Shown here one piece after another: positions 1-11,912 of a stretch of DNA of 64,000 bases (position 1 is its first letter; every line of letters starts with the position of its first letter). The notes under the pieces are model-generated. The model saw only the letters and a program-made list of their open reading frames with translations. It searched no databases and was not told the DNA's origin. This DNA is from Gymnopus androsaceus JB14 (Eukaryota > Basidiomycota > Agaricomycetes > Agaricales > Omphalotaceae), in assembly GCA_009733575.1 (NCBI GenBank), contig ML769420.1:248001-312000 (forward strand). Reading direction: 5' to 3'. A program made the position numbers and the translations under genes.

Positions 1-878
1 AATTAAAGACCGAGCGCTCAACGGGAAGAAATCGACGTCTTTACCGATATAGCTGGCTGGGGTGATTGTCAAGTAGATCAACGAAGAAAAAACTTTGTTT
101 TCCGTTGTCGACTCGAAAGCAGAAAGAGTGAGAGATACGCATATCTCATTTCTCTTTTCCTCGGAATTTTTGATCCTCGTCCTGACGAAGGGTACTCGCA
201 AGAGCGTAAGCTGAAAAAACAATATTATCATTGCTGCTAAGGCATGTATGTCTCGTATACTACTCCAGAATCCAGCACTATCCTTGCAGTGGAAGGAGTC
301 CTTGTAGAGACTGAAAAGGTCAGTTCTAACCTTTGGTTGGTTACTATTGCCTTCAAGATTGAGCAGGAGGTCAAGATGGCTTGGAAACGCATCCGTCATC
401 CCTTTCTGCTCTTCACTGACCAAACAGAGGTAGATGATGCCCTTTCGAGCGACTCTGCGGGAGGTGAAAGAGGCTGTAACAATTAATGCAGGATGGACAT
501 GTATGATATATCAGTCTAAATGAAGAAGCTAACAGGATACATGAGCTCGTCGAAGACTCGATGCGGTTTCATAGAGGATGTTTTTAAAAAGACTCGATGC
601 CAACTCGATGTGGTTCGGAGCGGAACAATGGAGGCAGAGCCACGTGAGCTCGGATGTACAAATCAATGTAAATTTCGGTAATTTCGGCTGTAGTTTCGGC
701 CCATTGTTTGAACCAATATTGGAATTTCAAGTAGCTTGACCTCATACTGCGACCATTGTTTCCGCTTCCCTCTTGTCTCTCATCTTATAAACGCAGCTTC
801 TACGAACTGGAGCCCAGATACATCGACAGAAGCCCAATACGACCTCGAAAGAGAAATAGAATACAGTAAAGTTACACA
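1..878. other. Left edge, no confident gene
   Basis: No complete gene can be supported here. The minus strand between about 480 and 1 has short open stretches that look mildly coding, with intron-like breaks (for example a possible exon around 340-460), so the 3' part of a minus-strand gene reaching beyond the left edge is possible. I could not join these stretches into one reading frame or recognise a family. The 80-codon plus-strand ORF at 244-486 has no features that support it. Confidence 0.3.
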
Positions 879-3826
879 ATGGTATGTTCAACTAACATTC
901 AAGTCCTTTCCTGATCCTTTCTTTAGAGTACTCGCTCTCGCGACTCTATGCGAGACATTCGCGAAACCCTTGAAGAAATTATTAGCACAAATGAGCACTC
1001 GGAGCTGAATGCGGTAGGTGTGAGCTGTGTCCCAGTCAGGTTCATTCCGGATATTTTCAGGAAGCTCGAGGAGGAAATCGGTAAGCATGCAAACAATAAG
1101 GCTCTCCATAAATCTAACATTCTATTAGGATATTCAATCATTTCTCTCGGCGAAAAAGACTCCTTAAAGGCTGAGCTTGATCATGTCGAATCTGTTGACC
1201 CTTCTGTAACGGTTACATCGGAAATGCTCATACAACTCATAGAGCACCTTCCCAAGCCTCCTGCAGATGATGACCAAATAAGAGGGCGTCCGAGAGCTTT
1301 GTCTGACTCGTCCGACTCTTCTTCCGGCTCGAACGGCACAAGCAGGAATTCCTCTCGTCCTTCATCTCGTTCTGCTCACCCTCCTCCGACGCCCACTCAT
1401 CCTCAGACACCCCTCGACAAACGCCAGCGTTCCACACCTCTAACTGCCAATCCTCCCTCATCATATCAAAGGCAACGGCCTCCAGGCAGACGAAAGAGTG
1501 ACGCGTCTCCTGGTAGAGGTTATTCGAGCGGAGGTGCAACTGGAGATTCGGATGGGGCTTCTGGACCAGGAAGGAGGCCGAGATCTCGTGCAGGGTCTCA
1601 GTCTGTTTCTACTCCTTCGTCCTCATCTACGGCCTTTCCGTCGTCTGGGCCTTTTTCACCAGGAGTTTTATCACCTACTAGAGATCGTTTCTTGGCCGAG
1701 AGCGGTGGTAGTTCCCCCGAGGAAAGCACCACTCGTTTGCCGAGACAAGACTATGATTTCTCTGATTCTATCTCGAGGATTCCTATGCCTCACTCATCCG
1801 ACTCGGATTCGTCTGATGATGAGCATGACGGAAGGGGAAGTCCTGCCTCTCTTTACACTCATCTTGTCTTTGACCCAGAGCACGGAGCTCGATCTACGAC
1901 GTCTTCAACGGCTTCGCTTCTTCCTGGGGAGAGACTAGAAGCTCTTCGCGCGCCAATACAGAGTTGGCCAAGAGGTTACAAGACGCAGAGCGTACGTTGC
2001 AGAGAAAGATCGGCGAACATGAAGCCGATCTCGAAGAGCTTCAGCAAAAGATGGAGGAACTGAAAAGCGAGCTCGCAAGAAGCAAGCGAGACGAAAAGGA
2101 GTTGCGAGGCAAGGAGGTAATGAACTTTATAGTGGTATTTCCACTCTGGTTAATTGACTTTCTTTCTTTCTAGCGCACCAACCTTGGCCAAATCTCCAGT
2201 CTCGAAAACGAAATGGCGCAACTCACCAAAGAACTCAACACCTCGAGAAACTCTCTCGCCTCCATGCAAAAGCAATACCACGAGCAAACTTCCATCTCCG
2301 AAAAGTACAGAATTGAACTACGAGGTCGCGAGGAGACTATCCGTACGCTGCGAGACCAAGCTGGGCTGTATGATATCGAGATTAGCAAAATGGGAGAGCG
2401 AGAAAAGGAGTGGGAGGATCGAGTAGCCAAATTGGAGAGGGATGTTGAGGAAGCGAGGGAAGGATGCGCGCAACTTGAACAACAGAAGATCGAGAACCTT
2501 GGGTTGAAGGAGACAATCGACCGGATGAGGTTTGAGATGGATGATATGAGGAGTGCTATGACTAGTGGACTCGGAGCGATCCCTGGTATGCCCGGATCCG
2601 GGGTAAGTAGTCGTATGAACACCGTCAGCAAAAGCTTGGGTGCGGAACTGCAGAGTCAGTTGGAGAAGGAAGAAGAGCGCCGGAGGGCCGAGGGTGATGC
2701 AGGGGAAGATTCAGAAAGCGAGGATACGGTTGTGGATGAGATTGTTGAGGATGACAAGGAAGACGATGAAGGTAATATCGTGACTACAATCATCAAGCGT
2801 ACCAGGCGCAAGGTTGCGAGTAAAGCTCAGACTGGAGTTGCCGACGTTGAAAAGGGAGTATTCTAGCGGCAAATATAGCGGAGCGAAGGTTTGAGGAGTT
2901 CGAGGATGAGAAGGTATATTTTTGTTTCTTGTCGTCCACTACTTTCTAACGACTCGAACCGTTAGGAATATGCTGATTGCGCTACTCAATACTCAACGCT
3001 TGCCTACTTTGATCCCGACTCCAACGATGGATTTTTGCGCAGCGCCAGTTTGCAAACTGATGCTGAACCTGCTCCTACACCGCCGGTGGAGCGGGTAATG
3101 GCCGAGATGGACATTCAGACTGATGTGGTCGAGGAGGAAGACGAATCAAAAGCAGCTTCTTCCAGCGCTCAGGTTCCATCTGATGAGCCTCCGGCATATC
3201 CTGGTCCTTCCTCGTCCCGTGCGCAAGAAGAAGCGGAGAAGGAGGAGCAAGCCGAGCTCTCTGTCTTGCGTAAATGGCACCACTCGTTGGGCATGCTGGA
3301 CATCAACGACGTCCTGAAGAACAGTCCCAAGGGAAGTCTGTCCGTGTCCAAGGACATCTTGAAAGATTGGGCTCGCGTCCAACGCGCTGCAGGTGTGGAT
3401 TGCAGCGTTGTGGATCGGCTTTTGCGCAATGCCGCAGCTGCTAGCGGTATCGACGAGGAAGAAGATGAGGAAGCAAGTGAGACTAGTCGAGAGTCTCGTT
3501 TATCTCTTCGTCGTCTTTCAACGCACCTTCCTAATCTCCCTGGAAACATCAAGCTCACTTCTTATATCCCTCATACGGTCATAGTCACCACCCTTTCCCT
3601 CATCATTGGAGCGGTATTGGCTCCACATATGAACCCAGCAAACGAGCCAATAGGAGGAGCGACGTATTATGACCGCCGTGCTTGGTCGAGTTTCAACACG
3701 TTGGGTGGCGGCGGGGAGGGATTCCCTGGCTTTGGAGTCCAAGGTGGAACGGAAGGTGCGCTGTGGAAAGTCGTGGAAGCGGTTCTGGGCGGTGGTGCTA
3801 GGTATGCTCGAGGACTTCCTACATGA
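879..3826 (+). CDS. Coiled-coil, Ser-rich, C-terminally membrane-anchored protein
   Basis: Not recognised as a named family. The likely start is ATG at 879-881, which forms an exon on its own: intron 882-926 follows directly (GTATGT...TTTAG) and the next exon reads STRSRDSMRDIRE. The order is a globular N-terminus of about 110 residues, a long Ser/Pro/Arg-rich disordered segment, an acidic coiled coil (about 1964-2560, rich in Glu, Lys and Gln), a low-complexity acidic stretch, and one hydrophobic helix near 3555-3620 (PHTVIVTTLSLIIGAVLAP) followed by about 65 Gly-rich residues. That layout suits a tail-anchored or KASH-like envelope protein, which is inference. Supported introns are 882-926, 2117-2173, 2820-2878 and 2914-2965. 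Near 1900-1960 the frame changes: either a very short intron (1901-1938, 38 nt, phase fits) or an indel at a GGGGAGAG run near 1926-1933. Confidence 0.7.
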
Positions 3827-4151
3827 ACGCGCTTGCTTGCTTTTTGGGTACAGTATCTAGTGGATTATTTAATATGCTCATGCGTCGTGTATCACCTGCG
3901 ATCTTTATTTGCTTTTTTATTGCGCATTAATACCTTTTACCCACCTCTCATTCACATACCCATCTGTAGTGTTTCTGTACAGTACAACGAATAGTTATGA
4001 ATTAATATGTTGTATGTAGTACTTAGTAATAGTACTTACCAGCAATCCAGATTCGGCCCGGAAATTGATTACTAAGCTTCACTGTCCCGTGACCTCAGAC
4101 CTGTCGCGTTCGCCTCATGTCGGTTCAACGGTTGTTTAACAAAGAACATCC
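3827..4151. other. Intergenic region between the coiled-coil gene and MPS1
   Basis: This 325-bp stretch should hold the 3' UTR of the upstream gene and the promoter of MPS1. It is T-rich at the left and I see no ORF or repeat in it. Confidence 0.6.
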
Positions 4152-7100
4152 ATGACTTCGCCGCAAGATTCGTCGCCACTGCCCCATTCCCGAGCTTCTT
4201 CAGTTTCCCCGTATTCGAGCGAGTCTTCTATTATAGACGAGCTTTCTTTCGACTATGGCTACGACGAGGATGGCAATTTTGTTCGCAACTCAAAAGGTTC
4301 AACTTCCAGAACCTCACCACGGTCTTCTTTTTCTACTCCACCCAAAGATTTAACTGGTATAGATAGCTCAGATATACCAGCAAAGTCGATTCAGCCTTCC
4401 CCTTCACTCAGACGCGCATCGCTATCTCGGTCAGAGAGCGCATATCCTGTTTTAAGCGGTCCAACTTCAGTCTCTGCGGACCGTGACAGAAATCCTTCCT
4501 CTGCAAATCCCGCCAGGTCTTTTCTCAGAACTACCTCAGGTCCTATTCCAACCACAAACTCTACTACAGACAGTACTGGTCCGCCAATTCGAACTCTGCC
4601 TCGCAGAATAGATCCTTCGATTGAAGCTCGCCAGAAACGTAACACTGGAGAGTTGCGGGCTAGACTAGCTTCTATTGAGCAGGAGGAGAAGGAAAATATA
4701 CGTGACATTCCTGCCGCTGAGGATCTCTATGCCTCTCGTCCAGCTATCTCGATATCCACTTCTTCGTCCCGCGCACTCCCTATGCGGTCTACATATGGCT
4801 CCCAGTCCCTAGGAAATGTCGCCCGACCACTCCTTGACGCCCCTCAACGTGTCTTGTCGTCATCCAGCAGGATGGTGTTGAAAGGCGCGGGATCCAAACC
4901 ACAAATCGACCGGATATCCGAGGTTGTCAATGCGGCAGAAAGCGACGACGGAGAAGATGCTTATGTTGCTCGACCTGTTGAGATGATTGATGGACCAGAT
5001 ACAGATATAGGTGAGTCTATTGCTTCCTACTTGTTTGACAAGCTCTGATGACGGGCGCAGAGGATGACGAAGTTCCTCCCCCTTATTCGTCTCCGCACAT
5101 CCCTCAACCACCGCATAGCGCTGGTATACAACAACCTCTAAATGAGTTGGGCGCTACTCGGCCCAGACGTTCAGCAAGCTTGAGTGAGGCTCTACGTGAG
5201 TTTACTGGCCCTCTTTAACAACTTTGTTTCTGATCTGCCGCTAGATTACGATGAAGAGCATCATCAGCCTTCTCAAAGCACGCAAGCCTCTCAGCGGCAA
5301 GGGTCAAGACCGGGAACGAGTCTCGGCCTTCGAAGAGAGCTTGCTATTATCCCTCCTCGACGGATTGGGGATGAGAGACACGAAGATAACAGAAGTAAGG
5401 CCTATTATTCTTGTTGTTCACAGTACTTATTTTGTGCAAAGATCATCAAGAAAATGGGCGTGATGAATATCAGCTCAGAACTCGCCACACGCCCTCCCCT
5501 CCGCACAATGCACGAGTACCGACACGTGTTACTCATAAACGACGCGACTCTGACACCCTTCGTGGCTTGCCTTCGACTGCGAGCTCCTCTGTCACTTTGG
5601 TAGAGGCTCCTTCTCGACTTTCACCGACCACAAAGGGAATATCAATATCTTCACGGACACCAAACGATAAAGTCACTGCTAATATGCCCGCCAAACACCG
5701 TCGTAGTCCTACCGCTCCAGATCCTTCAACTGGCAGTAGTTCACTGCAAGCTGGAATCACGCCCAACGTACCAGGCAGAACCTGGGCTGGAGGTGACCGA
5801 GACAGTGGAGATGGATATGAAGTTCCATTCTTCCCGGGGAGTGACGAGAAGAACCGCGAAAGGGAGGCAAGGAGAGAACGTGGTCGATCTCAGCAATCCC
5901 AGGTCGCGTTTTCGCAGTTATCTCAAGGCAAGGGTTCTGCCCCTCCTCCAAACCAGTCTGCGCAAGGATACCCTGCTGCTCCATCGCTGGGTCGGCATGT
6001 ATTGGTACAATCTAATCACCCTTATTCCGACCGGAAATTAATGAACGAGATACAGGTCAATAAGAAGGTGTATGCTCGACTAGATTTGATTGGCAAAGGA
6101 GGCTCGTCCCGCGTTTTCCGCGTAATCACCTACGCCAACGAGCTTTTCGCTCTCAAAAAGGTTGCTCTCGACAAGACGGACTCGGAAACAATGGCCGGGT
6201 ATATGAACGAGATCGCGTTGCTCAAGCGTTTAGAGGGCAACTCGAGGATCATCCGGTTGATTGACAGCGAAGTCAAGCCTGGTCCAGGAGGAAACAAAGG
6301 ACACCTTTATCTCGTGATGGAGTGTGGAGAGATTGATCTAGCTCGATTAATTAGTGAGCGCGGCACTGAAGGCCTAGATATGGTTTGGGTTGCGTATTAC
6401 TGGCAACAGGTATGCTCCCCAACGACTGTTTGCACGGTAATTAACGCTCTGCTTTTTTTTCAGATGCTTCAAGCGGTCCAGGTCATTCATGATGAAAAGA
6501 TTGTTCATTCGGACCTCAAGCCGGGAAATTTCGTGCTAGTCAGAGGACAACTAAAGTTGATTGACTTTGGGATTGCCAACGCTATCGCGAATGATACTAC
6601 CAATATCCAACGAGACCATCAGGTGAGTTTTACGCTTGACAATGTTGGTCCTTGTCACTCATCGAATGTCCCCGCAGATCGGTACTCTAAACTACATGTC
6701 ACCGGAAGCCATTGAGCTTCCTGACGGTATGCGAAGGCTCAAGGTTGGGCGTTCTAGCGACGTGTGGTCTTTGGGATGCATTCTCTACCAAATGATCTAC
6801 GGTTCAACCCCGTTCTCACAGCTGACGATTTACCAAAAGATGAAGGCCATTCCCGACCCGAACTTTGAGATCCCATACCCGGAGTACTCTGTGCCAGTCA
6901 TCCCCGCATCCAAGTCTTCACAAAGTGAACCCAAAAGGTTGGAACACCTTCGCAAGAAGGTGCGATCGGATGTGATTGCAAACATGCAAAGCTGCCTCAA
7001 TCGGAACCCGAAGGATAGGATGACTATTCCAGAACTTCTTCAAGAAGATTGGCTTGCAATGAAAGAACGTAAGTCGTCTGTTTTCGTTCATGAAAAAACC

Positions 7101-7369
7101 TGACCGTGATTGATAGCACCGAAACCTGAACCTCCAAAGCTGAAGGACCTCATCGGTCCTGATCAGGCCGTGATAAACGCGTTCTTCATGGGCCAATTAC
7201 TCAAGTATGGTATCCAGCTGGGCCAGAACGGCCACACCTACCAGAGTGAATCTGAACTAGAAGCAAAAGGCGCTGAGGTACGTTATTCTTGCCCGCAGAA
7301 AATATCTGTGCTGACGTCCTTTCTTTTTCTCAGCTTATTCAAGAGCTTCTTGCGGTCCAAGAAAAATAA
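4152..7369 (+). CDS. MPS1: Dual-specificity spindle checkpoint kinase Mps1/TTK
   Basis: Protein kinase of the spindle assembly checkpoint and spindle-pole duplication; it phosphorylates kinetochore proteins to recruit checkpoint factors. The N-terminal half is long and Ser/Pro-rich. The kinase domain starts near 6050 with the Gly loop GKGGSSRVFRV, the ATP-binding Lys in FALKKV, the catalytic loop IVHSDLKPGNFVLV, the DFG motif IDFGIANAI and the MSPEAIELP segment. HSDLKPxNF and the GTLNYMSPEA activation segment are typical of the Mps1/TTK group. Introns are 5011-5060, 5196-5244, 5395-5441, 6410-6463, 6623-6677, 7069-7116 and 7278-7333, all GT-AG, giving one continuous frame to TAA at 7367-7369. 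Nothing appears broken. Confidence 0.93.
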
Positions 7370-7959
7370 CGCTTTTACTGTATATTTCACATGGAAACCG
7401 CCATCCCTTCGTTTATTTCTCCTTTTTTCTTCGTACATACGTCCACGCTCACTATCGCCTCACTCTGTCATCATCATCCATCCGCGTTCGGGAACGCTTG
7501 TAGCCATGCGCCCTTGTTCGCACCTGTACTTGTACAATCATATATGTATCAGGGTTTCTCCCTAGCTCTCTTCCATCTCTCATACCTATACACCGTATGC
7601 TGCTACCTTTTCTCTATCCCTCCCTCCTTGGCATATCCTCCCTCGCATTGCATCTACATACATTGTGACATTGTTCCCCATCGCCAATCTCCATTCAAGT
7701 ATTGTCTATTATTGCTTTCCGCTATCCATGTTTTCATGCTATCGCATACAGGACGTCCTTTCCCTTTCTATGATTTCTTTCTTCTGATCTATCTCAAAGA
7801 CCCCCACATCATCGATGCGTCTTGTATTTAAAGGTCTCGTGGTCTCGTCTCATAATGAATTTTGTGTCTTATGGCTGGTTGGCCCCTAAGTACAAGTGCT
7901 TGGAAGACATGATAATGATGTTACGGTGAACTTTTTTAAGTCGCTGATATTCGTTTTAT
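7370..7959. other. Convergent 3' intergenic region
   Basis: This stretch is pyrimidine-rich (long runs of T/C between 7380 and 7830) and lies between the 3' ends of MPS1 and xylanase copy 1. It probably contains the MPS1 3' UTR. The open frames are C/T-rich low complexity and are not credible genes. Confidence 0.5.
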
Positions 7960-9462
7960 TCAAAGGCATTGAGAGTAGTAGGCACTGAAGACATTGCATG
8001 TGAACGGGGATGCACACACTGTCGAGCCAGTGTATCCTATAATAGCAGCTTCTGATAAGAATCATTGTGGTGAATGATAAAACAGAAGCAGCTTGCCTAT
8101 ACCACCACACTGGCCAAACTTGGAAACTGTACCTCCACCAGTAGGTCCACTTGGGAGGGCAGTAGAGACTGAAGAACTTGAAGGGCCGGAGGGAGACGAT
8201 GACCCTTCGCTGACGGTGATGGAAGAGCTCCCAAAGCTGTCGAAGCTGCCAGTGTGAATGAAATCGTCACTCATCCGACTGACTCATGTATCGAGAAAGA
8301 AACGCACCCTTCGGTGGCAAGGATCATGTAGTTGAATTGACCGAGCTCTAAGCCAAATGATTTCCAACAATTGAAGTGATTTCCTATAAATCGGCGGATG
8401 TTAGTAAGTATATTATTTGAGGATGCCTAAGATACTAGTAGCTAATAATGATCACCTGTAGTTACAGTTCCACCAATACGATTTGAGGTTCGGACAGACA
8501 AGTATTGCATGAAGGTCTGGGTACCGTCGATACTGCGCGCGTTGGTACGAACCTGCGTGTAGACCGTGTAGGTACCTAGACTGCTGTAAGAGCTACACAT
8601 CAGTAAATCACGGAAAGTACTGTGAGCGATTGTACGAATTTAGATATCCAAGAATATATTTGTGACATTGCATTCAATTCAAGTAAGATACAATATTGAT
8701 TGGATAATCTGACCAGATTATAAGCGATTGTGAGATGGGTGTAATTATTATACGACACTGTGGCATTGTGTGATCATCTCAACTGATGCTCACATGTTTT
8801 CAATCTTGCTTTCATCTTCTATGCTACTGTGACTTAGGGACAATATTTTGACAGTACTCTACCGCATGGCAATTCTTTCATATTCTTTTTATCAGTCTAT
8901 AAACCAAATTAAAGCTTTCTTCAAGTTTATAGTGGTATGTTGCTATCCAATAATTTTATAGTCGGTTTATGAAGCCGACTGACATTGGTTTCATTATTGT
9001 AGATGTATACACCTTCATTGCACTGTTCAAGTTGTTGCGCCAATTTAGCCCAATGCACATTGGTTTTCCCGAATATCCAAATGGTCTGCTTCTCAACCCT
9101 CTTCAGCCTCAGAAGGCTTTACTATCAGTCTAAGTAGTCTCATTAATACTCCAAGCACTCAAATATTTTTAAAGCAGCTGCGAGTTGGATCCGATTCAAT
9201 TTGATGATACTAGGTGCAAATCGCAACTTTGGTCACGGTGTGAGTCTACTTCAAGTCTACAGTCAAGCCTAAGCCTTCCGGGCCCCAAGGGTTACACCAC
9301 GGTAGACTTGGCAACTTTGTTGCAGATTCAGAGAGAATCAGAGTTGACGACTTGGAGTTTACCGTATGTATGTACAGCCAATCCCCAAGGGTTTAACAAA
9401 CACGGTACAGTGACCTAATGGATCACGATCGACTCAGGTCCCTGTCCGACACAGCAAAATAC

Positions 9463-9865
9463 AGGACCCCGGAATCTCCTATGGAACCTCCCTCGGCCAG
9501 AGGCCCTAAATGACGCTATGATTTCGGGCTAAATGACGCTATTTTGGACAAGGATCATCATGTGAATCAAAAAAATTGCCAAATTTTTTAAAAAATTCCA
9601 AAAAATCGCCCGTCCAGTTATACGTACATCTACATGTCTCCTTTACTTATAAATATTAGAAGTATTAGAAGCTGAATAGCGCTTCATCTTGGCGCCATCA
9701 AAATTTTCAGTTCGGCGCTGATGCACCGGCTCAAATGACGCTATGGGCGGACAAGGACCAAGCTTTTTTGCCTCAAATGATGCTATATTTGGACAAGGAT
9801 TTCGCTCAAATCTGGCCCTAAATGACGCTATTTCGAGGGAGGTTTTATAGGAGATTCCGGGTCCT
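9463..9865. mobile_element. hAT-like MITE, 403 bp, with 8-bp target duplication
   Basis: The terminal inverted repeats are about 32 bp, starting AGGACCC(C)GGAATCTCCTAT at the left and repeated in reverse complement at 9834-9865, with a one-base length difference. Both sides are flanked by the identical 8-mer CAAAATAC (9455-9462 and 9866-9873). An 8-bp duplication and short TIRs fit hAT-type (or P-type) non-autonomous elements. There is no coding capacity. It is nested inside the larger insertion in xylanase copy 1. Confidence 0.85.
9508..9831 (+). repeat. Five copies of AAATGACGCTAT inside the MITE
   Basis: The 12-mer occurs at 9508, 9531, 9733 and 9820, plus one variant with a single change at 9775. 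Several copies are followed by GGACAAGGA a few bases later. Such subterminal clustered motifs often bind the transposase in hAT elements; that role is inference here. Confidence 0.8.
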
Positions 9866-11912
9866 CAAAATACACACTGGCACAACCCTATGTAGCTGTA
9901 CAACAAATAAAAAGTCCACTTCTGATAGTAACTTCAGTTTTTTTTCCTTCTTCCTTCTTTCCTTCTTCTCTCTCTCTCTTAATCCTGCCTCGCCTGATGC
10001 CAAGAATCCAAGACTCTTAGGCACAAGTCGGATCCAGTGCTTCATGGGTATGATGGATACCCGGTAGGCTTAGGAGTGAGCTTTTTTTTGTGGTCTTTAG
10101 CTCAAACAAATAATTTGTTCTCGTTGTATCATCTAGTGTGATTTGGTGGTGAACGATCTCATTCCTTTCTAAGTACAGTCGGAATGCAACTGATTCATTT
10201 TTCCCATTCTTAGTAGCCCGCTTTTCAGGGTGAGCTGCTTCGTCTGTTTACTTACCTCTAATTCATTTTTTGCCGCTTTTTGATAGCTCCATTTGCATTT
10301 TATACAGTTTCCGATATGGTAAGCCCGATATCGTTACACTGTCAGCTCAGACCCTTTATTCATTTTTTCCAGGTCTATCTGTGTTGAACTTTTAAGTACT
10401 TTCCACTCCCGCAGCTACCAATCTTTTGACTGCGCGCTGCACACTCTCAGATATTCTCTGTATCAACTTAGTACTTACCTATGATTACTACTATTATTAG
10501 CTATGTAGTTATAGCTTGTCCATTAACTATGTATTTACTTGCTGCCTCTGAATATGATTTTTTTGAAGCCACATCTTTTGTATGTTCAATTATCTAGCAT
10601 TGTATGAAATTCAAGCAAGTAGCAGCGATGATTGATGAGCAAGCAGTGATTCTGCAGCACTATGGCCTGGAGGTTATAATTCATCATGTAGAGCTATCAT
10701 CCATATAGTGTGCTACAATAGTCTCATAAGATTCAAATACATTGATACTCTTACAGAATTCATCCTTCAAACTGGAATGCGCATGCTGCATGGCTTGAAA
10801 TGTGCAGCAGGAGCAATAGTTAGGGCTGATGGGAATTAGGTATAGAGATTAACAAAAAGTTCGCACCGTTTTAATCGCTTATGAGCGATTATGATTCACG
10901 TCAAATATTCCATCAAAATTATAGCAATTATACCTATATTATATACGAATTTACAAGTGATAATCGATTATGAACATCTCCATAATTTACTGATGCACTA
11001 AATGAGAAATTGACAAATATTTACCCCCATCGCTAGTGCATGTGCCATAAACAACACCTCCGGTTGGAAGTTAACAGTTTTCTATAGGTATTATTAAGGA
11101 CCATTTGGCTTACCTCCTATTCTGGCAGGGTTGTAATCGACGTAAGAGTCTGTTATATAGTATTCGATCAGAGGATTAGTGGTCCAACCTATCAATCGTC
11201 ATCAGAACTGGCTAAAACCGAATTACCGTATACTGAAAGGTAGGCAGTTCCACTACTTTTGAAGGTGCCACTATATTCGACAGTCCTGGAAGATACAATA
11301 CCAATATACCAGTCAATGAGTGTCAAGCCGAAGCACTGTTCTTACAAGGGACCTCCAGGATTCTATCCCTTTCCAACGACGACATCGCCGGAGCACCCCA
11401 CGTCAGGCTGTATTCTCCTCCAGCCAGATTAGTATAGGTGCCCCATAACAGTGGTATCCGAGTAGACAGAGTAGAAGTAGCCGTTGTCAGTGCCCTCGCC
11501 GTTTGGGATGCCTGATTGTTGTTTGTGGAGAACCTCCGTCGAGTTGTCAAAGACCTTGAGGGAGGAGACACAAGTAGCAGCCAAAGCCAAAGAAAGTAAA
11601 AAGAACATTTCAGTGGATGTTGACTTTGACTGTAAGACCATCTTGGTTCTATACATTTTCTGGTTCCAATCTCCAGCACTTGAACTCCCTTGCCACCAAT
11701 TCAAGGTATCTTCGCTTCATGCTCTGTGTCCCCAAAAAAATCAGATGGAACACTCACTTGTATCTACCAAATAGCAAAAGCTCGCAGCTGTTTGGACAAA
11801 GTTGTCTGACGCGTTTCTTTAAACCATTATTGTTTTGCAATGAAGGTATAACCTAACCTGGTCCGACATAGGTTCATAAAATCATTAAATCTCCTTGAAA
11901 ACACCGTTTAGA

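Larger units (their letters stand above)
8598..10995. mobile_element. 2.4-kb non-coding insertion with terminal inverted repeats inside the xylanase intron
   Basis: Intron 4 of xylanase copy 1 is about 2.4 kb longer than in its paralogues. Near its ends the same sequence CATCAGTAAAT occurs in opposite orientation (plus strand 8598-8608; minus strand 10985-10995), with weaker similarity continuing inward. The interior is AT-rich, has no ORF of note and contains a nested 403-bp element. A target-site duplication was not clear, so the exact ends and superfamily are uncertain. It looks like a non-autonomous DNA transposon. Confidence 0.55.
7960..11608 (-). pseudogene. GH11 xylanase-CBM1, copy 1, broken by a 2.4-kb insertion
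   Basis: A relic of a secreted endo-1,4-beta-xylanase: GH11 catalytic domain, Ser/Gly linker, CBM1 cellulose-binding module. The start Met codon is at 11606-11608, with a signal peptide. Exon 1 carries at least two frame breaks (after SVYSDTTVMG and after LTWG) and a Trp-to-stop change in the GKGWNP motif. Exons 2-4 (about 11025-11290) still encode the nucleophile segment PLIEYYI. What should be intron 4 (8576-11024) is 2449 nt instead of about 50. Exons 5-9 (7960-8575) read cleanly: the acid/base Glu is in NYMILATEG, and the CBM1 runs FGQCGGIG...GSTVCASP and ends AYYSQCL before TGA. Intron 8037-8096 is GC-AG. Unlike copies 2 and 3, there is no intron between WK and the following FGLELG segment. 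Confidence 0.85.

Noticed and set aside
244..486. Plus-strand ORF of 80 codons near the left edge
   Set aside because: No motif, no conserved context, and the opposite strand looks at least as coding; length is within chance expectation.
3169..3558. Long antisense ORF of 129 codons opposite the coiled-coil gene
   Set aside because: Shadow of the Ser/Glu-rich coding strand; low-complexity composition follows from the sense codons.
7391..7831. Plus-strand ORF of 146 codons after MPS1
   Set aside because: Made of C/T-rich low-complexity 3' UTR-like sequence with Phe, Ser, Leu and Pro bias.
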